NCBI RefSeq assembly: GCF_053574225.1 | Contig: NC_135616.1 | Coordinates: forward strand, 52,301,001-52,365,000 | DNA length: 64,000 bases | From: Canis aureus | Lineage: Eukaryota > Chordata > Mammalia > Carnivora > Canidae | Direction of reading: 5' to 3' | In this document: positions 14,801 to 28,400 of the stretch, piece after piece | How positions within the stretch are numbered: position 1 is the first letter of the stretch | Layout of the letters: each line of letters opens with the position of its first letter | Notes under the pieces: generated by a model | The model's database searches: none | Told to the model about the DNA's origin: nothing | The model's input: the letters and a program-made list of their open reading frames with translations, nothing else | Translations under genes and position numbers: made by a program

Positions 14801-16376
14801 ATCTGTGTACATTTATTACTTCCTTTCATCCTTCACTGTTTCCTGAACTGGTAAGTTTGTTGCCTACTATCTAAACTGAGGTTACCCCTCTGCTTCTTTT
14901 CACTGAAATTTTGACTTCTATACAGAAGAAAGGTATAGTTCATGTGTACTCTTTTTGAATGTCATTCTCTCAATTTGCACATTTTACGCTTGTAAGTCAG
15001 TTTTATCTTAGGAAATGGTAATCCTAGAGTCCTGTAGTACTCAGATGTAGTGGCTAGCTAAAACATTTGAAAACATTTTAGGTGGGAAAATTTGGAAAGA
15101 TAGAGTGAAAAGAGGAAAAGTGTTAGGTTTTACCAAATTCAATTTCATAAAGAGAAGGAGAATAGTAGATTATAGCACCAAGTCTCCTGTAGATTTTAGG
15201 CATAATGTTGATTTTACTTAACGGAATTAAAAATAGAAAAGATGTTGAGAAAATTATAAGAAAAAAATCTTGAGATATATATAAGGATCAATATCCTTTA
15301 AGATATTTTACAGTGGTTAATATCTAGCACTAGAACCTTTGTGGATCCTAATGGTTGAGTAACCATATTTAAAATCACTTTTGAATCTCCATAGCCCAGC
15401 ATAATGCTTAGTATATAGTAGGTGCTCAGTACATATGGATATTAGAAAGTTGAGCTTTTTAAACACTGAGGATCTGTTGTTACTTCGATTGTGATGGTGT
15501 TTTGTTTTATTTTGAGAAATGTAATCATAATAATGTATCATGTACTTTATGTTTTTCATTAGGATGTTGCCCTATTGAATGCTGTGCTTAGTGCTAACAT
15601 GATCACCTCTTTGTTAGCTATGGATGCGTGGTGCTTCCTTTCCCGGTATGATGTACTTTTTTTGGTTTTTGGATTGATTTATAGTAGTAACTGATAGTAA
15701 ATGATGTTGTACTTGTAAATTTATAGAAAAATTCTGTCTTAATAATCCTTAAAAATAGTTCGATTTCGTATCATAGCACTAAATCAGGAACCAGTTTCCT
15801 TCTTTCCTTTTTACGGTTCAAGTAATAGATAACTGTTGCTTAGGTAGTTTTGTGTATTGTGGTATTCTCTTTGCCCATGGGGAAATTGCAGCTTCGAATA
15901 GTTAATGCTTTTTGGAAGTTCATCTCCTTGCTTTTCTGAATAATTGCATAAATTATTTCATAAAGATTATCTTCTCTTATATCAGATATGGGACTGCTGA
16001 ACTCTGTGCCCACCATGTCACCATAGTGGCTCAGCTGGTGAGTAGAATTACAGGGCTTAAAACACTCACTTTCCATGCAGTTCCTTTAAGGATATGATAA
16101 TCTTAAAGAATGTGAATATCAAAAGGAGAGCTAGTATGGTAGCTAAACTCTTTTGACAGTGTCTTTGCTGTGCATTAATGCTGATGCTACTGAGAAAGGT
16201 GTGCCAGAAACAATGTCAAACTGGAGAAATTGTCTCATATTGTCAAAATCTTACAGAGTTCTATTAATTGTTCTGGAAAAGAAAGACTAGTTTAATGGAG
16301 AATAAATTTGAACTTGAATGCAAAGTAGAAAATAAGAAAAAAGAGTTAGTTGTAATGTTGATTACTGAGAGTTCTT

Positions 16377-16425
<49 letters not shown>

Positions 16426-19400
16426 CTTTCTTTCTTCTTTCTTTCTTTCTTTCTTTAAAATGACTTAGACTAACTACCTCTTGATTTTGTTGTATCATAA
16501 TGATTTGAGAGGGACTAAATGTTGCAGTGATTAATGCCTTTTTGGGAAAGAACTCATGCTTTGTGAATGGTTACAAAGAGAAAATGATTTAGTGATGATT
16601 TATTTTAATCTTTTCAACATTGACCTTTTTTTGCTTTTAAATTTTGAGATGTTTGATATATTCCATGTGATACAGTCATGTCTTTATTTCAGTTTTTTGT
16701 CCCTGGCCTTTGATAAAGATGTCATCTGGGTCCATGTGTCTTTTGTTTCTTTTTTTTTTTTTTTTTTTAATTTTTATTTATTTATGATAGTCACAGAGAG
16801 AGAGAGAGAGAGAGAGAGGCAGAGACACAGGCAGAGGGAGAAGCAGGCTCCATGCACCGGGAGCCTGACGTGGGATTCGATCCCGGGTCTCCAGAATCGC
16901 GCCCTGGGCCAAAGGCAGGCGCTAAACCACTGCGCCACCCAGGGATCCCGTGTCTTTTGTTTCTTAATAGCTGTTATGTCATATGGTTCTTAGTTTGCAG
17001 TTTAAAAATGTTGTAGACTAAGTCTGGTGAGGTGTATAATAACCTAACAGCTGGCACATGTGTCTCCAGGGCTAATCATCTGGAGCCCATACACACTTCT
17101 GAATCCTTAATACATCTTGCACAAGACAGATCCAAAGTAATATTATGTTTATATTATCTTCTTCAAATAAAAGCATTCATTTAATTAAGTAAAAGCTCTC
17201 CTAGTGTATTATGATAGGAATTGATCTTCAGAAAATTGAACTTATAGAATCTTTTAATGGAGCTCCTATCTAGAGTTACACCCACCTCTGCACTATTGTG
17301 CTTAGATCTTTAAAAGATTCCATGAATTGTCTTTGAGTAGGAAGATTAACATATCAAGTTATCATCCAAATGGTATGGATGATTATTCTATTTCTATCCT
17401 CCAAATAGAAATTCCAGAGGGTTGTTTATAAACACAATGTCAGAATTGTTTTCTCATTATAAAAGTAATCTAGGTTAATAGAAGAAAAACTAATTAAAGC
17501 TCTAAATTACTTAAAATCTTTGGTCCTGGAAAGCACTGCTATTAATATTATAGCATATAAAAACTTGTAAAAGCCATGATTTTAAATCGATCTTTCCTCT
17601 CCTTTATTTTCCTAGATAAAATCCTGTCCTGGAGAATGCTATCAGCTTGCCAACCTATCAGTACTGTTGAGGCGGCTCTTCTTCTTCATGGCTCCATCAC
17701 AACAGGCAAGTATAGCATCTTAGTCACTGTCTTTGAGCAGCTGCTGAGAAATGGATTCAAACTCTTGGAAGGCTTCCCACTGCCCCATATATTCTATGTT
17801 TAAATGTTGACATGGTCTGAGCATAAATTTTTAATGTAGTGATTGCTTTGCTTATTGCTTTTAGATGGGTTTAGATTTTAATATTGTTAAAAACCAGAGC
17901 CATACAGTAAAGTGGTAAAAGTGGGTTTTATTCTGGGATTGTTGCTGTAGGGAAAAGAGGCCTCTGCGTAGAACTTGGCTCAGATCTGAATATAGCATAG
18001 CCTCGTAGGATCTCAAGCAAGGTGCAGGTCAGTGGGTGAAATTACTTAGAGGAAACATCAAGGGTAAGGAGGTGGTTCTTGCTAAACTGACAGGTAAGAT
18101 TCTTGCTGAACATAGACCAAAGTGATCAAATGCCAAGGCTGAGGGATCCTTTCTAGATTGACTTAGCAGAATTCTTGCTAAAACCGGACAATGCAGGCCC
18201 AAGGATGGACACAGTCCCAGGCATAGCATCATGCCATGCTTAGAAGGGTGCTCAGTAAATATTGGTAGTTGGTTCATTCGTTCTTTCTTTTTTAATATTT
18301 ATTTATTTATTTATTTGAGCGAGAGCAAGTGTGCAGAGGGGGGATGAGGGACAGAGAGAGGAAGAGAGAATCTTAAACAGGTTCCATGCCCAGTGTGTAT
18401 TCTGACATGGGGCTCAATCTCACAACCCTGAGATCATGACCTGAGCCAAAATCAAGAGTCAGACAACTGACTGAGCCACCCCGGTGCCCTGGGAGTTTGT
18501 TCTGAATAGAATATTTGCCTCAAGTCCATGTCTGCTTTCCTGCCTGAGAGTGATTGCCAGGCCCCTGAGGAACCATGCTAACTTCCTGGCCCTCTTCCAT
18601 GCAGGTGATTCTGAGGCTGAAAGCACAGCAGATCCACCTCCTAGCCCTCTGGAAAATACATAAGGGGTGCTGTTCTCCCCTCCAAAATTTCAGAGGAATT
18701 ATCTGCTCCATGTCCCTTCAGATTTGAGTACCTTTTATTCTCTGAAAGGTCTTTCCCTGGTTCCTGGTATACTGACCTTAATAGTGGCTCTGGTGACGGA
18801 GGCCCTAGCTAAAGATGTGGGATTGGGAGGGAAAGTCTCTTTTAACCTCACTTTTCTTATTTATTAAATGGGAATAAAATTATCCTTTTACCGGGGTTAT
18901 GGTGAAATTTTAACTTTTAGAAAATACAACTCAGAATGAATGACCTCTAAGTGAGATCTAGAAACTTTGTTATAAACTAGTTTCTCTTTAGGGATCTAGA
19001 TACTCCTCAATTTTCTAAGTGTCTCCAAATAATTGAGGCTATTGAATACTAAGTTACTTTATGGATTTTGAGGGGTTACTTTTAATTTTTTCCTTCAGTT
19101 ATTCCTGGTCAAGTTACGGTGTGAAAATTTAAAGGGGCATACCTAAACTTGAATTCTTGTCTTGAGAGTCTGTGGGTGTAGTTAATCCTAAAATTGAGAT
19201 ACTAACCCTCCCTAGAGGCAGGGCTGAGTCTTGAGACCTGGAATGGAAGCTGCTCGAAGGGGGCACTTCACAAGAGTTTGTTTTTCTGCCAGGCTTTGTC
19301 TTTTTCCTTTTCCCTAAAGACATGATCCCTCCTTTTGAAGAGGGAGTGGACCTTTTCTGAGACAACAGTATGTACTGGGTTGTGTTCTAGGCACTTGAGT

Positions 19401-22400
19401 TCATGGAGTTCCTGGGTTAGCCTTGTGGGATATGTGGATTACGTTCATTCCACAGATGAAGAAACCGTAGTTTAGGGAAGTAAAAGAGCATCTCCAAACT
19501 CATTGTGATAAATAGCTGGGATCCAAGCTGGATCTGTCTTACTCCAAAGGCTGCATTTCCCATTACTCTGGTGTTCATGTTCCACTCTTTGGCATGCACC
19601 TGCTTCAGGGCCTCTTCCGTTTGTGTTTTGTTTTTAGTTTGTCTGTTCATGTCTCATTTTAACATAACAGTGCTGTTTTTCTGTTAACTTGGCAGTGGCT
19701 TTGCATTATTGCAGTGGTAAAATGGACTTGCCAGCCACATTGCTCTGGGCTGGTGGCTTACATTTATGAAATCGATTCTGTGTGTTGTCTGAGAGCAGAG
19801 CCAGCTAGCCCCACAGGAAACAGAACTGATGACCCCCTTGCTTCTTTCTTTAGGTCCTCTGTTCTAGTCTGCTGTGCTAATGGCCACCAGGGTTGGCTGA
19901 ATCAGTCTTCTGGCCTCTTTTGGATTTAACCAAACAAGGTCACTAGCACACAAGTTTGTAGGAAAATAATAGACTGTATGGGTAGAAGCAGAATAAAAGA
20001 GCTGACTGGACTAATAATGAAATGCGTGGTTTTCAACCTTTCTCGTGTCTTCATATCACATTCACTTAAACTGTTTGTTTTGCAAACAAATCCAAAAGCA
20101 AAAATAATCATGTTCCTTTAAGTTACCTTGGTCTGGTACTTGTAGTATTACTACTCAATTAAAAACTTTTTAAAAATATAAAGCATGGAAACTAGTACTT
20201 AGCTTTTGCTCATCCATTCACCAGATTGTCTCATGTTACTATTATTTCTTCGATTTATTTTAGGTAGAGTTTATCCAGAAATTTTCTCCCAAAGCAGCAG
20301 AAAATCTGCCTCTGTGGCAGTGTATTTCCCTGCAGGCATTACCAACCGAGCTCAGGAAGCAAGCCGCATGTGACATCACCAGAGTCGGGATTGCACAGTG
20401 TCAGGAGTGGCTAAGCAATAGTCGGACTTTGGGAGAACTTGAATCTCTGGTAAAATAAGAATTTTGTGGATTTGATTCATTTAGCAGCTGTTTCCTGAGC
20501 ACTGCTCAAGGTACTAGTGATAGGCTATTTACTAAGATGTATATAGTCTCTGCCCTCAGGCTAGAAACTAGCAGGATTTTCAGATTTCTGCATTGTAAAG
20601 GGATCTGTGAGAAACTTCCTGTTATCTTGACTGATGGAAATTATATTGGGGGTAGGGAGACTAGTTCAAGACACATTGGACCAAGATGAAACCTATTGTG
20701 AAATATTTTGTTTATAGGAGTTTTACTGACACATCATTAGATTAGGCGGACATGATTCTTCTATTTGATAAAACACAGCCCCCATTTTACACACACCTAT
20801 TCTGAGCCTTTAGGTAGCTTGCTCCCTCTTAAAATAATTAAATATAAAAGAAATTCATTTATGAGAAATAAAAAAAAATCCATGGTTTTTTATTTTTTTA
20901 TTTTTATTTTTTTAAATTTTTATTTATTTATGATAGTCACACAGAGAGAGGGAGAGAGAGGCAGAGACACAGGCAGAGGGAGAAGCAGGCTCCATGCACC
21001 GGGAGCCCGATGTGGGATTCGATCCCGGGTCTCCAGGATCGCGCCCTGGGCCAAAGGCAGGCGCCAAACTGCTGTGCCACCCAGGTGTCCCTCCATGGTT
21101 TTTTAAAATTGAACTATAGTACATATGGTTGAATCTTCCAGTCTAGTTTCCTCCTTTGTTGGTTCATTCATTCATCCAACAAATATATTTTGAGTGCTCT
21201 TATCTGCCAAGCACTATTTTAGGCATACAAGAACAAAACAAAAATTCCTGTTCTCATGAGCTTGCATTGTGGACAGTAAAATAAGTAATAAATATATATG
21301 TACATATGTTGTATCAGGTTGTGGTAAGTGGAGAAAAATAGGGATGGGGACAGGGCATTCAAGAGGTTAGGGGCCTATTTGCAATTTTAAATTAGGAGTT
21401 CAGAGTTTTCTCAAGGCTTGTATTTCCAAAGTGCAGATGTTCTGACACTGTTACATAGTGGCACCTGATGATAATTATTTTTTTTGATGATAATTATTAA
21501 GAAAATTTAAAGCATATACATATATCCAAAGGAAATATAAGTTTTTATTTGCATTTATTTTTGAGAAAACTATTAAATACTTAATTAGTAGGTTAAACTG
21601 TTACAATTTTACATTTATTATGCACTGATTTTTGTAGTTGAAGACAAAAAACCTTTCGTATTATGTAAAATAATACACCTATTTTCTAAAATTGAATATA
21701 TTTTTGCCCTGACTGAAACTTTAGTTCAGTGGGTCATTTTACATGCTTATTTGTAGAAGGAAATAGGTAAATCTTAAAAAAGCTGTATGGTAATCAGCGA
21801 AACTTAAGTATGGCTGTTGAGGTATAATGGGTTAAAGGCATTGTTATTAATCATTACTTTCCCAGTGGCTTTCACTTTACTCCCACTGTCCCCTCAATGA
21901 ACCCCATTCCTGGCCAGAGAGAAAGATTCTATATAGAGAAGAGTGAATCTAGAAAAGATGGTTTTTAGTTTCAAATTCTAGGTAGTGTACTTCTCAAGTA
22001 TTATATTTGCTTATTGAATGCAGTGTCACTGAGGAATTTTATTTATTTATTTATTTATTTTTTCATTGAGGAATTTTAAAGGTTAAGTATAAAACACCAG
22101 CAACAATAAAATCTAGTAATGTTAAAAGATTGCTAGATACATAATATGGAAAACAATAGAATTTTTAGTTGATGAACATTATAAATTAGCTTGATCCTAT
22201 TGACAATTTATATCAAACTTCTTTATTAAAATATATTGGTGTTTCCATTTTAATATTAAATTTTAACCTAAATGGGAAAAATATTTAGAAAGTGAAGCAA
22301 ATGTTTCTGTGTATAAGTAAAATTTGTTTTAATAAGATAATATATATTAAAGAAGTAGCTGAAAAGATGGCTTCTGGCCTCAGTATAAATTTGACACAGG

Positions 22401-25400
22401 TTTTTATGAAGAGTTATAAGTAAATCATAACCTCTGCAGCCTCAGCTCCTGTAGTAGACTGGGATCTAACCTTGGACCCTTCCCTCTCTCCCTTTAGAAC
22501 ACACTGCTCTCTGCTTTGCTTGCTGTATGTAATTCTGCTAGTGAAGTTCTGGATATTGCACAGCAAACTGCAATTATGGAAATTGGGAGTCAGCTTTGGG
22601 CTTTTTTAAACCCTAAACTGGTAAGGAGAGCAACTGATTGTTTCCCTGAAGAACTAATAAAGTACTGAAAAAAGAGCATAGTACTGAAATTTCCCTGTAG
22701 AGTAAAATGTACATAATTTCTTTAAGTGCTTGGTAGAACTTGCAATTAGAACTTAAAATAACTTTTTGTACACTTTCAGCCGGTTCTTTTTGAGTGTGAT
22801 AGAATTAAATTAGTAAAACTAGAACTTAATGAGTGACAGTGATATTTCAGCTAACTATTTTCATGACCATTTGGACCCTAAAAACCCCCGAACTCTTCCT
22901 CTATTGTTTCTGTCCTCTCCTGGGTTAGTGTAGCGTGTTTCTGTGATTCTGGGGTCTTCCATACAATCCTCTGGGCAGTGGAGAGTGGCTTGGCTTAAAG
23001 GTGGCAGGGGCAAGTGAGTAGCTCTAGCTGGTTCGTGTTCCTCTTCCCCAGCATTGGCAGAAGGCCAGGTGATGATCAGGCTAGAATTAGGATGATATGG
23101 GTCCCCTAGGTTATTGTAATTTACAAATGACATTTAAAAATCTTAAGTATGACATTTTCTTTGACTAAGTAGTGCCAGCCACTGGAAGCTGAAGGCAAAA
23201 TTCATACTTCTGGTAAATCCTAGAAATGGTTTTGCAGATAATGTTTTACCATTAATGTTTATGAATAGTTAAATTTCTTTTCTGCAGTATTTTGACTTCA
23301 GTGATTGCTTTCCCCCAATCCTCATGAATCATTCAATAAATATTCGTTGAGGATTCTCTGCTGGTGATATAGTTTACAATACCATGATAGAAATGATTAT
23401 GAAGAAGAGAAATGGAATTTTAAGAACACTAAGGCATATACAAGTTTTTCAGTGGCAAACAAAAATAATTAGATCTCCATCCGGATTAAATTTCCTAGTC
23501 ATATGATCTTGAGCAAATTATGTAACCTCTCTGCCCCTTTCTCTTAATTATTAGTAAAGTGAGGGTTATAAGATCTGCTTCATAAAGTTATAAGGTGCAT
23601 GTGAGGTAGCATATTGCCCGATATATAATAAATGCTCACTAAAAAGTTGCTATTTTCATGTAATTGAAAATTTTCACCAGAATTATTTTGTGTTTCTTAT
23701 TTAAGGTAACAGGTCAACCTTATATTCAGCAGACACTTAGTTTTTTGCTTCCACTGTTGGGAGTTTTCGTTCAAAATCTAGATCCTCATCTGATAAGTCA
23801 GGTAAGAACAGTAAGCAAGTTGATACTGTCTTTGCTGAGGAAATTGTTGAACTGGCAAGACTTAAAAAAGTTTTTTAGAAACAGTCCTTTTTAATGATTT
23901 GTTGCTCAATTTGCTTGTTACTTTTTTCCTGTTGAACTGAACGTAAATGTCTCAGGAAGGTCTCCTTATCTCTTTCGCTCTTCCAGGAGAGTATGGTTAG
24001 TACTGGGGCTGTTGATTCAGCCTGTATCTGTTCTTCCCTAGCTCCCTGAGGCTGAACAGTCACAACTTTGACTACCGCAGAACATCCCTGAGGTTAGGAG
24101 TCGTAGTTCATGTGTGAACCCTGCATTCAGGACCTTGTCAGAGGCCTTGCAGCTGTGGGAGTATGGAATGTAACCAGTGTGGGCTTAAGGATAATCCTCA
24201 TTGTTTTTCTGAAGAAATAAAATGATTTTGAAGCAAGAGGACTACTGAGTTTTCAGTCTGACCCCCAGCTTGCCTGGCTGGGACAGGCAGTAATGAGGTC
24301 ACTGGTGGGGGGGACCTGCTTTTGGAGGTTCTGAGCCAATAGAGAAGAAAAGGCCAAAGGCCTTCATCTCTGACGTGGTTTAGAGGCTTTGGAATTAATC
24401 CCTAAGGACAGAATTGATCCCCCAAATCAGGAGCTGGCCTAAGCTTACAGGCACATTTAGAAACAGTTCTGAGGTAAAACTAGTCATTCCTACTTAGAAG
24501 TAACACTCTATATTGTAGGACCATATATGCTGGAAAGTGAAACTACTAATGCTTTGTTTTAGTAGCTTGGTTAGTGGTTGTGTACATTAAGAACTTAGCA
24601 TTAACAAATACTAATTAGGTATATTTTAAATTACCGTATGTGTAACATGGATTACTAAATTATAGAGAATGAGAATGCAGTAAAATAACTGACTCAGACT
24701 TTGTGGGTTCTGATGGTTTTAGTTATCCTTTTCAAGAAATTAAATATGGACAATTTGATATATTTGTGCCTACCTTTAAAAAACCCAAATAACTTAAAGT
24801 TCTAAAATTTCAACATTAGTAAATTGTTCTTTTAAGCATTGCTTCTTTTATAGACAACTTTCTGTGTTCCTTTAAGTCAGGGGTTGGCAAAGTATAGCTT
24901 CCTGGCTAGGTTCTGCCCTCCTGTTTACAGGACAAGAGCTGAGGATGATTTTTAGGTTTTCAAAGGTTTGTAAAATAAAAATTAAAAACAATATGCAGCA
25001 GGGAACATATTACCTATAAAACCTAAAATATTTACCGTCTGGCCATTTATAGAAAGTTTGTCAGTCCCTGCTTTAAATAGTGAATTTCCCTCACTGGAAT
25101 TTAAAATACAAAACAATTTTTAAAGATTTGAAAGAAGAGCACATACTGGTATATTATTTCTCAGAAATACATTTTTTTTTTTCTTTACAGCACTGGGTAG
25201 GATGAATGCTATAATAAATGGAGTCAATCATTTGATCATTTTATTCAAATTCCACTTATTAAGTTTAGGCTTTTGTAGAGTGTTTGCTTTGGGTTTTTTT
25301 GTGTTTCCCCTCCCCACATACCCATCAGAATCTTACTCATTATGTCTACACAAAATATTTGTTTTCATTTATAACTGTTCTTTGATTTTTGCCACTTTAG

Positions 25401-28400
25401 GTAGTAACTTTACAGACCTCACTGCTTAAATTAGAGCCTCCTGACCATGTTTGTTTGGCAGTGCTTGATTTTGTATCTTCTCTAGGAAAATTTTTTATAC
25501 CTCAAGCTTTTCAGGTAATACTCTTAATTCTTTTGTTCCTGTGTTAACAAAATCCCTGTAAGAATTATTAAAATTCTCAGGCTTTTAATTTCTTGAATTC
25601 TGTGGATTGTTGACAATGAAAGTTGGGGGAGAAAATGTATTTTGTGAAGAGATAGTGACTTTATCAAAATAGAACTCATTTTAAGTTTTCTTTTAGAAAA
25701 ATGTATTTTGACATACAGATAATTTAGAGTTGGCTGTAGTCTGACAGGTTGGTGGATTCATCAACATTTAAGAAGCCTTTAAAGCCAGGAGATGGATTTA
25801 TTTATTCAAGAAAAAATTTCTTGAATTTTTGCTATGTGTCAGGTGCTGTTTTAATCATTGGAAATTCATTAATGAATCCCCCACCCTCAGCCTGTGGAAG
25901 GCAACTAATAAAGCTATGATGTAGCATGTTATTTTGAGTGCTGTGGAAAGAAATCAGAGGAGCATGAATGTGGGGGTATGGTTTTAAATAGGATATGGGC
26001 AGTGGTGTCCTCACCAAGGTGACCCGTGAGTAAATTCCTGAAGTTGAGCAAGTCATGCAGGTATCCTGCATGTAAGGGAAACAGTAAGCCTGATGCCTCT
26101 GAGATGAGAACATGTCTGATATCCTGAGGGGAGCCAGTAGAGCCAAAACACAGGCAGTGGGACTTTGTAGGCCATCATAAGGACTTTGATTTTTACTCTG
26201 AAAGAAATGAGAAGCTATTGGACGCATTTAAGCAAAGGACTGACATGCCCTAACACATACTAATATGTGCCCACTGGGACAGGATTAGGGGAGCTTGACA
26301 ATATTAAGGATAGAATACTGAAGTTTTCCTCTATTTAATAAGGTTTGGTTTTCTTTTTAGGACAAAATTCTGCCCAACTTGTCTTCTATTTTTGACTTCC
26401 TGCTAGCTGACAGGAATTGGATAATAGAACAACATACCTTGGAGGCATTTACTCAGTTTGCCGAGGTAATTTTAAGACCAACATATCACAGTGACTCCCA
26501 AACCATCTTATTTCACATATTCCAAAACCTTCATGGAGCAGCTTTTGATCTTAGTCATTACCAATGACTAAGGAGGAGATATTACCAATGATCTATTTTG
26601 TAGTATCCAACAACAGGGCATAAAGAAATGAAGGTACTGTCCCTAAGGTCCTAGGAGAGTAGTAACAACCAGAACCAGGCATTCGGACCAGGCCTATTAA
26701 CTCAGACACTGTCTTCCAGACAGTATTTTTGAGTGTGAAATGAATCATGCATTTCACCTCAAAATCATACAGGAGTTAGGTGGATGAACACAGGGACCTG
26801 TGAGCTCGGGTCCATGGAGGTGAGCCTCCTGTGGGATGCTCCTCTTCTCTTGCCAGTAGCTGTGTGGTCACACCTTGGCGCATGAGGACCCATAGACATT
26901 AGGATGACTGGGCAAAAGTAAGCACAGCCGATAGCCCTGTGCTCAAGCAGAACACTGCGTGGTCCCTAGACTCCCCAAGGGAGCTATGAGCTGATGGTCA
27001 TTTGAGTCACTTCTGACACAGTTTTTTAAAATGCATTTCTGATGCATTTCAGCCCTTAAAGCTTATGTAGTTGGCTTTGCAAGTTGTTGAGATACATTAA
27101 AATTGGTCTCGTTTATCGATCTTTTAATAGGGAACAAATCATGAAGAAATAGTTCCACAATGCCTCCGTTCTGAAGACACTAAGAACAAAGTAATATCCT
27201 TTCTGGAGAAGGTATTTATTTCTATAGATTAAAATAGCAGCCACAGATTTTGTCATTTTTTTTTAAATTGTATGATTGTAACCATACATGTAAATGTGAC
27301 CTAGTGTTCAGCACAGAGGTGACACACATTAAGCAGCTGGGACCGTGTGACAGGTTATAATAGTGGAGCAGTCACACAGCGTGGGCTCTGGTAGCATTGC
27401 TCATTCAGGCAGTAAGAGCCCGGAAACAATCCTGCTCAGACTAGGCCTCTCGCACAACATGTTTACCACTCGAATTTAAATACAATTTATATACATAGTT
27501 TTTCCATACAGAGATGAAGACCTAGTTTTCCAAACAATGACATTTTTAAAGCTGTTTTTTTTTTTAAATTTAAGATTTTATTCATTTATTTGACAGAGCA
27601 AGAGAAAGAGCACAAGCAGGGGGAGAAGCAGACTCCCCACTGAGCCGGGAGCCTGATGTGCTCCATCCCAGGATCCCGGCTGGGATCATGACCTGAGCCA
27701 AAGGCAGATGCCTAATGGACTGAGCCACCCAAGTGCCCCTAAAGCTATTTTTATAGTTAGAACCAAACTTGTTCTGTCATTTGGCTTCCATGTTTGTGCA
27801 CACCTTGCAACTTATGTGGGGAGTTTTAGGATATAAGGACTAACTTTAGCACTAATAGAATAGTTAAACCACAAATTTAGAAGACTGGGAGAAAGTGAAT
27901 TATACTTATTTTTTTATACTATACTCATTATTAAACTGGGTTATGTTTTTATATACACATATACGTTACACAGAAGCTGTGTGTGTACATGTTTTTGCCA
28001 GTTGCTTACCCTATACTGTGAAGGTTTGCAGACTATCATTTTTTTTCCCTGGAAAAACAACACTCAACTTTTTTGTAGGGAAGAACGCTGTATAGTAATT
28101 TTATCCAAATTATACAAAGATGATGCATTTACATGAGTCCAACTTCCAAAATTTGCCTAGATCACAGACTAATCCAGAATAGTTTAATACTAGGTGCTTA
28201 CACACACACACATGCACGCACACACAGCCTTTTCTCTTTTTTTTTAGTTGAGGAGGAAGGGCAGAGGAAGAGAGAATCTTAAGCAGACTCTATGCCCAGC
28301 ACGGAGCCAATGTGGGAGCTCAGTCTCACAACCCTGAGGTCATGACCTGAGCTAAAATCAAGAGTTGGGACACTTAACTGACTGAGCTACTACCCAGGCA

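Noticed and set aside
16556..16993. 145-codon plus-strand frame
   Set aside because: Half of it crosses a recent SINEC_Cf element with target duplications; no homology or splice context.
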